From Sorex araneus (taxonomy: Eukaryota > Chordata > Mammalia > Eulipotyphla > Soricidae): 64,000 nucleotides of DNA. Below, piece after piece: positions 31,896 through 44,068 of the stretch; the first letter of the stretch is position 1, and each line of letters begins with the position of its first letter. The translations under genes and the position numbers were made by a program. The stretch covers positions 403,618,503 through 403,682,502 of the forward strand of contig NC_073302.1 in the NCBI RefSeq assembly GCF_027595985.1, in the 5' to 3' direction. The notes beneath the pieces are model-generated. The model saw nothing but the letters and a program-made list of their open reading frames with translations, was not told the DNA's origin and did not search any database.

Positions 31896-33480
31896 AAATA
31901 GTTAAAGTTGAAATCGAATTTTTTTGTTGTTGTTAGAAAAAAGGAATGGGATGTAACTCAATGGGATAGTACATGCCTCACATGTATTATTCCTGAGTTG
32001 ATCCACTGATCCACAAAACTCCAAAAAGAAAGTTATTCTGATTTCAAATTAGCTTCATGATATAGAGGGGTATGGTATGGTTTGACCCAATTAAAACAGA
32101 TGCTGAGATGGCTGGGGTGGGAAATAACAGGAGACAAGAGGAAGTCCCAGCCCAAGCAGCTCTTTCTTTATCCTTCACCGTGCCCAAGCCGACGGCAGGA
32201 CAACAGGGATCTCACCTACGCACATGATGCGGAGGCTGGAGACCAAGGAAAGCGCAGGGGGACAGGGAGACTCTGAGATGCTATCCTAGAAAGGTAGAAC
32301 AAGTTACAGAGCAGCGAGCCCCAGCATGAGGATGCACGTGACAGGGTTCCAGCTGCAGCTTCCAGACTAGAAAAGCACACACTGGATAGAGAACGGTGGC
32401 GTAGGCCAAGATTGGGTCATGGTACAAAAACAGGAAGTTGTATTCTGGTCTGGGCACCGAGGGACAGCGACGTACACAAGTGCAAGGAGAGGTCTGAACA
32501 ATGAGGAGTGGCCTGGTACTAACTGCTTTAGCGGTACAATAAACTTTGATTTCTTAAGCATCTGAGTTTTGTATGCAAAACTTTCATACAATTCTCAACC
32601 CATGAGCTCAGAAATAAATCCACTTCCACGCTAACAGTGATTTTAGAACTTTTGTCTACTTTCAGCTCCAGATATGTCCATGCAATTCATATCTATCACA
32701 GTAGATGGCAGTGTTTTAAAATGTCCTCCACTTGCAAAGCATGACAATTAGCTGAAGTCTTTAATCAGACTATTTATATTATCTATAGATGAGTCTATAC
32801 AAGGTAGTTATGCTTTAATCCTCACATTTATTACTTCCTGGGAAAATGCTAAAAGGCAATAAAATTTGAATTAACAAACATCATCTTTGTACTTAAGAGG
32901 TGCCAGGTGTTACTTGAGGAGTACTTGGAAGCCCATGAGCCATGCATGGGAGCAGGAAGACTCAATGTTAAGTTGTACTAATGACGATTATCAGCACTGG
33001 CAAATAGAGCCCAGGAAACATCATATTTTTAAAATATTTCAATAATTCACTATGTATGTCTTATATATTGTGCATTTAGTAATTCCAGAAGATGTGAAAT
33101 TCCTCTGAAAAATGTTCTTGACACAGCTTTGCATTGGCAATATTTAGAAAACGTGAGCATTGTGTAGCATAAGTAATATGTTGTTTATTTATTTTGGATA
33201 CTGTCTTTTTTGCCAACATAGCTACAATAAAAATATTTTCCCTATTTTCCCTGTAAAAAGGTGGTCCTATAATTAGAAGAATATAATTCTGGAAGGTCAG
33301 AAGTAAACCATCATAACTCCTGATTAACCAAGCATTTTGCAGAATCCCCCCTTCTCCAACCTAGAACTTTATTCTTTCCCAATACTGCCTAAATACACAG
33401 TACTAAACACTTTAATGACATGCACAAGAACTAAGCCTTGAAATCCTATTTGATATATATGGGGACACATTTTTCCGGTT
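31896..33480. other. Mostly unique; old SINE scrap and a GC-richer block
   Basis: A degraded A-like head lies at about 31940-32035. 32090-32560 is GC-richer than its surroundings and ends with AATAAA (about 32539), so a decayed LTR or retrocopy is possible, but no family or coding frame was recognised. 32560-33480 is unremarkable. Confidence 0.3.
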
Positions 33481-34470
33481 TTATGTCAAGTAGAGACCGG
33501 GTTCTGTACACGTCTTTATCAATGAAATGGTGTGTCGGATTTCGGAAGGGAGGACGTTGGGAATGATGTATCCATCCTGCGGAATACGGTATGTGGGCAG
33601 GAGGATGTGGCTGGAGATAAAACTGTTCCTTGTAACATGTGAGAGTAGAGGCGTTGGTGGTGTCAGTGTCCTTATCAACACGAACTTGGCTATGAGCATT
33701 GATTTGTTTGAATGCCTAACAACCTGAACCGGACGCTTTCATTTTAATAGATGTGGCTCATTGCTGGCAGTTTCTATCTTCGTCGTCTACGCACCAACAT
33801 CCAACTACGATGAAGAAAAAATTGAGAACTCCACATTGGGACCCATAGCCTAGAATGGAACTAACAGGGTGAGAGACTGAGTTCATCATGTTGACCAAGA
33901 CCATCCATGGTAACTCGCAGTTCCAGAAGGCCGAATCTAAACGCTGGACATGGGAGTCTCCCGGTGGACAGTTCCACAACGAAATTGACCACATCATATT
34001 CAATTGATGGTTTTGCCTGACTGATGTTGCTGTTGTCCCAAAATTCCAAACGGGATCAGACCACCATCTCCTTCGTGTGAAATTCTACTTCATGGAGCAG
34101 GGAGAAAGGGTTGCAAAGTTTAAGAAGAGAACTCTCAGAACAACCACCAACTGGGAGCTCTTTGGCACTACTGCAGCAATATGGGAAGATGCCATCATTG
34201 ACAACATCAATGAGGAATTCCATCAACTGGTTCGGCACCTCCATGATTGTGTGAGGAATGCAGAGAGAGAAAGCCACGAAAAGTCACCTGTCTTTGGAAA
34301 CTCTTGAGCTCACTTACCAATGTGGTCTCAGGGAATCACAAGCTAATGTCCGAGCTTGCAAAGCTGTGCAGAGAAGCGATAATGGAAGACCTCAAAGAGA
34401 AGAGCAGCAGTGTTGGCCGATGCGGCAGAAGACAGGAAAAGTATTCATAACAGCTGCCTGTCCTTCAGCA
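33481..34470 (+). pseudogene. RTE-like LINE remnant: endonuclease and linker region
   Basis: Pieces in shifting frames resemble an RTE-clade non-LTR retrotransposon protein. In order they read RGVGGVSVLINTNLAMSIDL (about 33646-33706), FVVYAPTSNYDE (about 33780-33815), WTWESPGGQFHNEIDHIIFN (about 33946-34005) and TGSDHHLL (about 34049-34072). The last three fit conserved APE-type endonuclease blocks (the DH of IDHI and the SDH catalytic His). A Lys/Glu-rich linker runs to about 34430 (NWELF, SELAKLCREAI, EDLKEK). Stops, deletions (for example after EEKIE at about 33826) and frameshifts make it inactive. The RT domain is absent. A relative's 3' end lies at 59990-60325. Confidence 0.8.
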
Positions 34471-34578
34471 ACTATGTTTATTATAAATAAGTATTTGTGT
34501 TCATTACATATTCCTGCTTGTTTGCTACCAAAACAACAGGTTCCCATCCTTCACCATCTTTACATTTTTTTTTGTGGT

Positions 34579-34749
34579 GGGTTGGAGCAATAGTACAGTG
34601 GGTAGGGCGTTTGCTGTGCACATGGCCAGCCCGGGTTAGATTCCCAGCATCACATATGGCCCCCAAGCACTGCCAGGTCTAATTCCTGAGTGCAAAGCCA
34701 GGAGTAACCCCTGAGCATTGCCAGGTGTGACCCAAAAAGCCAAAAAAAA
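34579..34749 (+). mobile_element. A-type SINE
   Basis: Complete head to tail, ending 'tgtgacccaaaaagccaaaa'. T-rich sequence on both sides obscures the duplication. Confidence 0.93.
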
Positions 34750-34774
34750 TTTTTTTTTGCAACACTCACAGTTA

Positions 34775-34893
34775 TCAGGTGCTACCTCTTCTTTAGGATT
34801 ACTCCCAGAGGTACACTGGATAGCAGTGCTATCCAGTTGACAGCATGCAAATCTTGCACTCTAGCTCACTGAGTTTTCTCCTCCAGTCTAATA
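34775..34893 (-). mobile_element. Possible old SINE fragment
   Basis: 'ttactcccagaggtacactg' and 'gacagcatgcaaatcttgca' are collinear with the A-type complement but very diverged. Confidence 0.4.
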
Positions 34894-35128
34894 TTTTAAT
34901 TTTTTCCTTGGGGTTCATCCCCAGCCCTCTCCCTTTTGGAAGTCACTGTTTTGTTCTTCTAGTCTAAGAATTTGTTTTTACTTTGCTTTGTTTTGTGCTT
35001 TAGTTTTCTTCCTTTATATTTCATACATAAAACAGTTCTCCTTTTTACTTATTTCACTTAGTATAATACCTTTATGGTACATTTATTTTGTTACAAGTGT
35101 TGGGATTTCACCTTTAAAAAAATAGCAC

Positions 35129-35283
35129 GGGGCTGGAGCAATTACACAGCAGGTAGGGCGTTTGCTGTACCGGGGTTTGATTCCCAGCATCCCATATTGT
35201 CCCCTGAGCACCACTAGGAGTAATTCCTGAGTGTATAGCCAGGAGTAACCCCTGTGCATAGCCAGGCCTGACCCAAAAAGCAT
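35129..35283 (+). mobile_element. A-type SINE lacking part of the B-box arm
   Basis: Near-consensus apart from a deletion of about 18 bp between gcgtttgctgt and accggggtttgattccc, which removes the 'gcacgcagccg' segment. Confidence 0.92.
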
Positions 35284-35444
35284 AATAGTATACCATTGTA
35301 TATATGCATAGCTTCTATGTCAATATCTCAGGATTTCTTTGTTTTCTCTGTCAACACTGAGCAGCATATTTTCAATTGATCCTCATTGTGCATGGTCTCC
35401 AGGCCGCTCTAGTTACCCCGTAGATATGTCACTTTTGTTTTTTT

Positions 35445-35940
35445 TTCTCTCTCTCTTTTAAAAATTTTATTGAATCACTGTGAGATAGTTGCAAGCTTTC
35501 ATGTTTGGGTTACAATATCACAATGATCAAACACCCATCCCTCCACCAGTGCACATTACCCACCACCGATATCCCTGGTATACCCCCCCACCTTTCCCAC
35601 CCTCCCTCTGCCTCTATGGCAGACAATATTCCCCATACTCTCTAGTTTTGGGCATTATGGCTTGCAACACAGACACTGAGAGGTCATCATGTTTGGTCCA
35701 TTGTCTACTTTCGGCACCGATCTCCCATCCCAACTGATTCCTCCAGCCATCATTTTCTTAGTGATCCCTTCTCTATTCCATCTGCCTTCTTCCCTCCACT
35801 TATGAAGCAGTCTTCCAGCTATGGGACAATCCTTCTGGCCCTTGTATCTATCTACTGTTCTTGCATGTTGGCCTCATGTGATATTATTCTATACTCCACA
35901 AATGAGTGCAGTCTTTCTATGTCTGTCCCTCTCTTTCTAC
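35445..35940 (-). mobile_element. Young L1 3' end, minus strand
   Basis: Antisense L1 3' UTR starts at 'ttttattgaatcactgtgag' and ends inside antisense ORF2 ('gtctgtccctctctttc'). It is very similar to the copies at 2423-2870, 5897-6680 and 60903-61245. CT-rich flanks hide the duplication. Confidence 0.88.
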
Positions 35941-35965
35941 AATAAACACAAGGGACATTCAGGTT

Positions 35966-36015
35966 TGTGTGTGTGTGTGTGTGTGTGTGTCTGTGTCTGT
36001 GTATCTGTGTGTGCC
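35966..36015. repeat. (GT)n microsatellite
   Basis: About 12 uninterrupted GT units followed by interrupted tctgtg/tatctgtg units, lying directly at the T-rich tail side of the next SINE. Confidence 0.95.
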
Positions 36016-36176
36016 AAATGCACCACATTTGGCAATGCTCAAAGGTCATTCCTGGCTCTGCACTCAGTAATTACTCCTGGCAGTGCTTGGAAGACCATAT
36101 GTAATGTCAAAGAACATCTCCAGGTCAGCTGCATACATGCCAACTGTCCTACCTACTATGCTATCTCTCCATTCCC
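36012..36176 (-). mobile_element. Diverged A-type SINE
   Basis: 'aaaggtcattcctggctctg', 'cactcagtaattactcctgg' and 'atgctatctctccattccc' are A-type complement. The (GT)n may have grown from its tail. Confidence 0.85.
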
Positions 36177-36604
36177 TTGGTTTGCTGTTTTAGTAAAAGA
36201 TATGTAAGTTGCTGCTTATTTCTATTAAATTTCTACATATTGTAACCAAATATTCTAGTTCATAGAATAAAATCTGTAATTATGCAATCTATTATGTAGT
36301 TTCCTTTTATTGAATAATAATAATTGCTAATTTTACCTTTTGAGATTTAGACGATGTGGCTTTCTGAGTCTTATCCAAAATCACTTATCCAAATAGGGCA
36401 AAATCAAATAACTTTATTTGAAATGATGCTCCACTGATGATGTTGTGTACTTAGGATTTTCTCTGGAGGTGGGTTGAGGCACAGACTATCGTTCATTAGG
36501 ATTGTACATGGTTGTAAAATTTTCCATAGCTTACTAACAATGATGTCATGTCAATAACTAATCCAAAAGGCTGCTGTAGAAATATTCATTAAATATTTAT
36601 TATA
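36177..36604. other. Unique sequence, no gene seen
   Basis: Nothing recognised. Confidence 0.4.
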
Positions 36605-36800
36605 AATTGAGATTGGAGAATGCTATTCAAGTGATAGAGTACAAATTGAAGTCATGTGAGGGTATGACCTTGAGTCCTGGCACTACTATGACCCAAAGCA
36701 TCACTGGGCTTGGTCCTGGTAGCTCCTATATATCCCTGGGTTTTATAGGATGTGAGACTAATGCCAAGGTATTGCCAGATATGACCCAATTTAAAAATTA
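36605..36800 (+). mobile_element. Possible old SINE related to type A
   Basis: 'gtgatagagtacaaattgaa', 'gagtcctggcactactatga' and 'gccagatatgacccaattta' are in the A-type order. Heavily diverged. Confidence 0.4.
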
Positions 36801-39800
36801 AAATATAAAAGCAAGAAAGACATAAATATTTATAATATTTGCATCTCACCAAACCAGAAGTATTATTTAAAAGAAAGTTATTGTTTTAAAATTATTATTC
36901 TTAGTTTAAAGTTATTCTTAGTTTAAAAATGTTAGTTTTAAACTAAAGTACTATAGTTTCTAGTCATGTCTGTTTTTTCTCACTATGTTGACTTTAATTT
37001 TTCAGAAATACTTTAATTTGCCTTTCTATTTTCTCTCTCATATGTATGTTTACCTTGAATAGTTAGGTCAGACCTCAAGCCAGAGAAGATTTCTTTGTTT
37101 GGAATTGCTTCATTGTCCTAGAGTATTTTGCTGACATGGTTCACTACATTTCTGTAGCATAGTTCACTACAGAGATGAGAAACTCTTCCTAATCTGAATT
37201 ATATGGACTCTCTCTCAAAAGTCTTACCATGTTCCACATGAGAGTCTAAAATAACATTAAAAATATACTTTTATTTTCCATTCCAAGTCCTTTAGCGAGA
37301 GTTCTGAGTACAATTTTCATTCAGTACACTAATTTCTGACACATGAGTATAAACATATTTTATTATATCCTGATTATCCATATAATGGACTTGTTTCACA
37401 TTCTATTACTAATGTCCTAAACACTTTGATTATCATCTAAATGCTTATTCACAAGATATTTCAAAGTATTGAAATATTGCCCCCAAATTTACAATTTAGG
37501 ATGTTTTTTCCAATTTCTATAGCTTGTACCAGCAGCTTGACCAAGAAAAAAAACATATGAATAAATACCACCACTTTTATACTTCTCCTCTTTTTTACTT
37601 CCATGATACATACACTAATGATTCGGATTTTAGCTTTAAAAATTACCCTAGAACCTTACAAAAAAATCTCCAGCTGCTATCTCAGCTTTTAGATTATCTG
37701 CTACTGGGTCCAATTTCCCCGGGAGCTTCTTTTATTGTTTGTTGCTTATTATTAACAGCCTCTAATCTTCATTGTTGTTTGTCCATCTTTCATCTTCCCA
37801 AGCCTTACATAGTCAACCCCCATAAGTGGCACATGAAGTTACAATTAATCCCATCTACACTACAATTTAAATCTTCTGGGTCTTTGTCCTTGATTTCTAG
37901 CTGTGAAATCGAACACTTTGATTCTTGATAAAAGAATTTCAAGCTATGGCAGGTACAGGAAAGTTTTACTTCCTGTGAAGAGATATTTTCTTCTTACTCT
38001 TGACTCATATTGTACTTATGTCTGACTCTGAAATAGGGGAGGCTGGTCAAAATGGTCAGTGAGTGGAGAATCAGACATTTAAGACAACTGCTTCAAAGAA
38101 AACTACCTGGGAAAAGTTATATTGCCTCCTCTCCAAATTTGGTCATATGTGCCAATTAGTTTAACTGATTTAGCAATTATTCTATCAATAATAACCATAA
38201 TCTATAGAAACATCCAACATAAAGAATTTTATAAGAACTCTAGGATGGAGTAAAAATTGAAGTAATCACTTAACTTCTAGAGTAACCAAAAGAAAATCAA
38301 ACAACAGACACTTTTTTTATAATTTCCTGGCCTATAATTAAGTCCCTTAAGAATTTAAGAACTATATTAAAATTGTATTTTTGTTTCAGAAGTCTCCTGG
38401 GTTATAATTATTCATGTTATTGAGTAGCATGATGAGTGAGCTGCACTTGACTAAACTGATTCTATATGCTTGATAAAAGAACAGCCCACATGAGGTTGAT
38501 TGTAATTTTTTATAAATGATTGTCAGGGATCTTAGTGGAACTGTGTGATAAGAAAATATTACTGTCTCTGGCCATGTTGAAGATCAGAAGATGATCCTTC
38601 CAACCTCAAATCTTTGCAGTCAAAAATTCTATGTAGTTCTCATATTATGACAAAGCATTAGTGATTGTCCATGTAATAGCAATGTTATTTGGAAAAGAAA
38701 AAGTGTGGGAAGTATAAAATAAGTATAAAATTCATATATTTTATAAAAATGATCTATTCCTAATTTGATTTAAGTCATGGAAAACACAGTGTATTATCTG
38801 AAAAAATTGAAACTAAAACTTTCAATATTAATTATGTTGAAGAGGTGGCATATTGAACTAATATTAGTGGTCACAGAATTGGTTGTTTGCTCAGATGCAA
38901 ATCCAGAGGGAAAATGGTTACATGAAGTATTTGTATAGGCACAGTGAAGAATCACTATTATCACATATAATGCATGAGAAAGGTTGGTAACTTGAAGTAC
39001 ACTACACTCTAATAATATAATAATAGGGCCAATTGGGAATTTTATGGGATTGATTAATTTCATAATGAAATAAACCTAAATTGCTGAAATTTTTGTGAAT
39101 CTCACAATTTTTTTCTTAGACATTTGGGATAAATATCCTCTGAAATATTCTTCCCTAGCACAGTAGGGAGGAATTACCTATACAGATATCTTTACCTTCT
39201 TTCACTTATAATTGCATATTTTCAAAGAAATTAAAACTGAGAAGTTTTTGAAATTCACTATATAAATATGAAGTCCAGTTTTCAGTGAAATTGATAACCT
39301 GTCAAAAGATATGAAATTGTCTGGTGACCACATGAAATGAATAAATGACATGTTGATCCATCTAATCCATTCACGTTAAGCAGATGACCTTCTCAGGTTC
39401 CTCGCTGGCCCTCATTCATCTTCTTCCTTTCCAACTAGGATTAACATTCAGAGACTGGAAACAATAATAGTCTTCTTAAATTCTTTCTGCTGCTATGGTA
39501 TTTTTTGCACTGCTTTCTTTCTTTTTAAAATATTTTTCCTCATAGAAATTTTAAGATTTAAAATTTTTTTCTTTATAGAATCCAATACTCAGAAATAGGT
39601 TACCTACTCCTATAATAGTTGAGAGGTTTAGTTACATAGAATATCAACAGCAACACACACAACTTTAGAGAAGTCTGTGCCAGCAAAAGTTGAGTTGAAA
39701 TTTAGAGGTTGGAGTAACCTCTAGGAGTTGGAATTTAGAGGTTCTTTAGTCCTAAAGCTCATGGGAACTTCTGGATTTAAGCAACTGAATGTTGCATTAA

Positions 39801-39867
39801 GATATCACACTGCTGATATTGCTTAAGAATTTTCTTGTCTTCATACAAAGTCCGTGACATATTGGTA
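36801..39867. other. Longest repeat-poor stretch, no gene seen
   Basis: About 3.1 kb of AT-rich sequence in which I recognise no SINE, L1 or composite element, although flanking kilobases are full of them. A 134-codon frame at 37524-37928 has no motif I know and no visible splice or polyadenylation context. Confidence 0.4.
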
Positions 39868-39896
39868 AGCAGCAGCAGCAGCAGCAGCAGCAGCAG
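39868..39896. repeat. (AGC)n trinucleotide repeat
   Basis: Nearly ten uninterrupted AGC units in non-coding sequence. Confidence 0.97.
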
Positions 39897-40056
39897 GGAC
39901 CACAAATTGAGTGGAAATCAGAAGATTGTTGAAAGTTTTTAGTTAACGCAGACCACGAGGCAAGAAGCACGTATTTAATATGATCTGAGTTCTGAAAACA
40001 CTAGTTCTTCTCAGGAAGCATCTCTGCTATAGGGAAGGGAGAGCTAGTCACAAATA

Positions 40057-40227
40057 GACATTTTCAATTGCAGATGGGCTCATGAGCTCTGGAAAAAGCA
40101 GCATCAGAAGTACTTGAGCAGTAGCAATAGGATGCATAGAATGGACATTTTCAATTGCAGATGGGCTCATGAGCTCTGGAAGAAGCAGCATCAGAAGTAC
40201 TTGAGCAGTAGCAATAGGATGCATAGA
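40057..40227. repeat. Recent tandem duplication, period 87 bp
   Basis: The segment beginning gacattttcaattgcagat at 40057 recurs at 40144 with one substitution visible in the shared part (ggaaaaagc versus ggaagaagc). Confidence 0.95.
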
Positions 40228-41258
40228 TTTGCATGCTAATGCCACTGTGCTATATTCCTTAAACTTATTAAAGAGACACTTCTGAACTTGTGTGTGAAGT
40301 TTATTCATTCAGGAAGTGACATTACTAGGAGCATTTTATCTTTTCATAAATTATGTTCTCCAATGACTAAAGATAATCTAGTTTTCTCAGAAATAAACTG
40401 TATTTTTGGCAAGCCAAACTGGCCTTGGGAGAGTGTAAAACTATAGGATAGAAAGGCAGATGACAAGCAGGATATACTGGATTGATTCTTAACTCCCAAG
40501 ACATAGAAATCAATATTTGCACCTCTTGAAAGGATAGAAGGAAAAGGAAAAAATAAATGCAGCACTGTCTTGGCATTTGCCATTAATTGTACGTTAACCC
40601 AGTTGCATATTGAAGAGTCGTTACAGTCCTTCAAGATTTATGTAACACTTATAGCGGTATGATTTATTTACAAAGAGTTCCTTTGATGTACTCTTTGAAA
40701 CAGCTTGGTAAAGTTATCTCTTCCATCCAAATAATGTTTGATTTGAATTCCAAATTAAGTCCTGAAAGGGAATGTGGACAGTAAAATGCATTTGTTCTGG
40801 ATGTGAGCCATGTGAGGATCCCAGGTCTATCAAAACCCATGTCAAGTCCTCTTTTTCTCTGAATCCCAGAAGGCCTCCTGAAACTGCCTTCTTTATCAGC
40901 ATGGTGCCTGGAGGCAGTGGTGGTGGGCATTGGGATCTTCCTCTGCCTAGAATTTGGTACTGTATGTCTTTGCAACCTAGGTATACACTGATGAATTATC
41001 TTCCTTTTTTTTACTGAATACAGACTTCATAGGTATGTTTATCAAAATGTCCTGGATCCCAGTCAAGGGCAAGTACTCTGACCCAAATCAGACCATTATA
41101 GCCTTTCTTCTGGGAATTTAACTCTTGAACTGAGGTTGAATCAAGGGACTAACCCTTTCCCAGTGGGTCTTATTACTGAGGTGTTCAGACTTCTCAGAAT
41201 ACTGTACTTTCTTAGTACAAACTTGCTTATTTGAATTTGCAGGTCAATCTAACAATGA
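40228..41258. other. Unique sequence, no gene seen
   Basis: Nothing recognised. Frames at 40344-40975 on the minus strand overlap in several phases without domains. Confidence 0.4.
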
Positions 41259-41423
41259 TTCCTTCCTTCCTTCCTTCCTTCCTTCCTTCCTTCCTTCCTT
41301 CCTTCCTTCCTTCCTTCCTTCCTTCCTTCCTTCCTTCCTTCCTTCCTTCCTTCCTTCCTTCCTTCCTTCCTTCCTCCCTTCCTTCCTTCTTTCCTGCCTT
41401 CCTTCCCTCCTTCCATTCCCTTT
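41259..41423. repeat. (TTCC)n microsatellite
   Basis: About 29 uninterrupted ttcc units (41259-41375), then interrupted units. Homopyrimidine on the plus strand. Both-strand open frames here are translations of the repeat. Confidence 0.97.
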
Positions 41424-42559
41424 CACTGTCATCCTTCCTCCCTTTCCATCCTTTTTTCTTCTTCTTTGTGTTCTTAAAATGACTATTTTCCCTCTTACTT
41501 GCAAACGAAGAAACAAAGGAGCTTTAGTGCTGAGCTGGCCTCCCAGTTTATAAACCTTTTTCTTTGGGAATTACCTGTCCCTAAAACCAGTCTTACCCAT
41601 TTATCCCAGTTTTCTCATAATCTCTAACTGACGCTCAGCAAGTGGTTGGTGTAGTATTCAGCCACCCACCTGAGGACCACTATGTTTTTCAGGAGAATAT
41701 AGTAAGGACAGAAAAAAGATGGAAAGGGGATTTTAAATAACAAATATTTCATATTTTAGATGTCAGATTGTTTTTTATTCTCTAAGATTGGAAGTACTTC
41801 CTTACACATCTGAACCCCTGAAATATCAAAATTGGATCCTGCCTCATTAGCAATTCAAATAAGGATGTTCATCATCGACCATCAGCAATTCAAATTAGCA
41901 CCTGGAACATTGCCAGAGAACTCCACACATCCTACTGTTCTCAGGAATGGTTCCTGAGTACCTCTCTCTAACAAACTGCACTCTGGGCAGGTTAAGTGGG
42001 ATGTTTTCCTTCAAAGATGGCCTAGAAATCACATTGGTGATAGTTAACTGTCCCTCTTCAAAGCATTCTCTTTCGTTATCCCTTCTTCTGCCTTTAAAGT
42101 TTTCCAGTTACTTTTCTTAACTTCTGGACTTATGAGTAGAGAGTGGCTGTGAGAACTTTCATCCAGAGAGACTATCTTTTATTAATTTCTAAATTTACTT
42201 TTTTTTCTACATTATTTCTTCATCAGTGTCTTTGATATTGCTTTTTGCTTTCCAATGGTATTGTAGCACTGTAAAACTTCTTCATCCTAACCAAAATGAA
42301 GAATATAGAAAACTTCATTATAAATCCTAAAGTGGTAGTCTTCAAACTCTGAATTAAACTCCTTTGCAAGTTTTGAAATCAACCTACTGGAATGGACCCA
42401 TGGCATAAAACAATTTGCATATGAAAACAATAGATATCTGCCACTCTCTGACTGCCCCTCCCTCTTCTGAGGGGTCCATTTACTTGCAGGTGGGAAGCCC
42501 TGTCTGCAGTTCCCACACATCTGTTCACACATCTTCTAAGCAATAACGTTAAAGTTCAT
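41424..42559. other. Unique sequence, no gene seen
   Basis: Contains a small local repeat, agcaattcaaat, at about 41850 and 41883. Nothing else recognised. Confidence 0.4.
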
Positions 42560-42850
42560 GATATTTCTATATAAAATAACTACACCCACCGACCATCAAA
42601 GTGTTCCTTTGTCTCTTCTAGTCTGGTCTTCTTCTCCGACTATTTAGTAATTGATTCTGAATGCACATGTCCACTGCTTTTCATTGTTCAATACTGCCTA
42701 TTTTCTTGTTTTGACTCTGTATTCCACATATGAGTGAGATCATCCAGCATTTGTCTTTTTTCCTCTGAATTATTTCACTTAACCTGATGCCCCTGATTTT
42801 ATCCATGCTGCAGCAAACTGCATGACAAAAAAATTTATTTTGTCTCCATG
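42560..42850 (-). mobile_element. Old L1 ORF2/3' UTR fragment, minus strand
   Basis: Antisense landmarks are 'gactctgtattccacatatg', 'agtgagatcatccagcattt' and 'ttatccatgctgcagcaaac'. Confidence 0.7.
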
Positions 42851-43082
42851 ATGTCATTATTCACAAGCTTGTTCCCTTGAACTCGGTTAGGATCTACTCA
42901 GTATGCTTGATTAGCATGATCCCTCTCTTCTCCTATTTCTTGAAAAGCACAGCATTTCTGCCATCTAGTCTTTGAATCTACTTGATGATGCAGTACATAA
43001 AGTGCAAGATGGTAATAACATTGTAGACTTTGTTCTTTAGAATCAACAGTAAAATTTCCAACGTGGGGGATGAGACATTTAA

Positions 43083-43960
43083 AAAATGTATTTATTTTAT
43101 AAAGTTGTTCATGATGATTCATTATATTCAATGTTCCAACACCAATCTCACCACTATTGCACCTTCCCACCACCACTGTCACTGTAGCACTCTCATCCTG
43201 TGTTCATAGATTTGCTCGAGCAGGCACCAGTAACGTCTCCATTGTGGGACTTGTAGTTACTGTTTTTGGCATATCAAATACGCCACAGGTAGCTTGCCAG
43301 GCTCTGTCGTGCAGGCGGGATACTTTCGGTAGCTTGCCAGGCCCTCCAGGAGGGACAGAGGAATCGAACCCAGGTCAGCCACGTGCAAGGCAAGCGCCCT
43401 ACCCGCTGTGGTATTGCTCCAGACCTTCCCAACCACCACTCAAGCCCACCCCAATAATAGGTCCTAAATAACTTATTTTATATTGCTTGTTGTGAATAAT
43501 TCACTAAAAATTATCAAAAAGATTTCTTTAGAAGAAAGTGTGTGAAGATTGTTGTATCTCACTGTGGAGCCCTTAAACCCTTGTATAAGAGATTACTAAC
43601 GTGTTGTTACATATTAAGCTGTGTGTGTTAATATTTTCTTAATCAAGATTGGTTGCCTTCTACTTTACATCCCATTTAATGTAGTGCACTATTCCTGGTA
43701 TATCTATGGTGTAGAGGTTGCGATGTTGCAAGGCCACAACTGCGACTGAGCGATCCAGGAATTCAAAATTTCTGAATGGAGGGATACAGCTGAGTTAAAT
43801 TTTTAACTGGGGCACTTTAGGGCCCTAAAACATCTCTGTAGCTTGTTTATCTCTTGAGATTTATTTATAAGTCTCTGAATCATGGTCTCAGAGTTCATGG
43901 TTCAACTGTGGAGTTGAATACCTGAACTAGGTGGGCTCCCCATTCATTTCTCTCCGACTT
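43083..43960 (-). mobile_element. F3 composite retroposon, interrupted by a B-type SINE
   Basis: On the minus strand the 3' end reads 'gtgagattggtgttggaaca', 'ttgaatataatgaatcatca', then A-rich. The middle ('acaacacgttagtaatctct', 'gagatacaacaatcttcaca') matches the plus-strand element at 49471-50142 in the same order. The right-hand (5') boundary is uncertain. Confidence 0.65.
43178..43422 (-). mobile_element. B-type SINE with target duplication, inside F3
   Basis: The duplication accttcccaccaccact / accttcccaaccaccact lies at 43161-43177 and 43423-43440. The left end carries the tail repeat gtcactgtagcact. Confidence 0.94.
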
Positions 43961-44068
43961 CTACAAGGGCCCCACACATTCCCTGTCTCTGTCGTTGTTT
44001 TTCCTCTACCAATGTGCCTTTTATTCATTTTAGACTTTCTCTCATTCTTAAAAAATTTTTCCTCTGAG

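Noticed and set aside
32090..32560. Endogenous retroviral LTR
   Set aside because: Only a GC-richer composition and an AATAAA are visible. No paired LTR, primer-binding site, TG...CA ends or viral coding remnant could be found.
34775..34893. Independent small gene downstream of the RTE remnant
   Set aside because: The sequence fits a degraded minus-strand SINE better, and no frame is maintained.
37524..37928. 134-codon plus-strand frame in repeat-poor DNA
   Set aside because: No recognisable domain, signal or splice context, and no codon pattern that sets it apart. Left as unique sequence.
40048..40308. Repetitive 86-codon minus-strand protein
   Set aside because: The internal repeat is the translation of the 87-bp tandem DNA duplication. 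The period is a multiple of three by chance.
41231..41516. Open frames with repeated LPSF and KEGR units
   Set aside because: Translations of the (TTCC)n microsatellite on the two strands.
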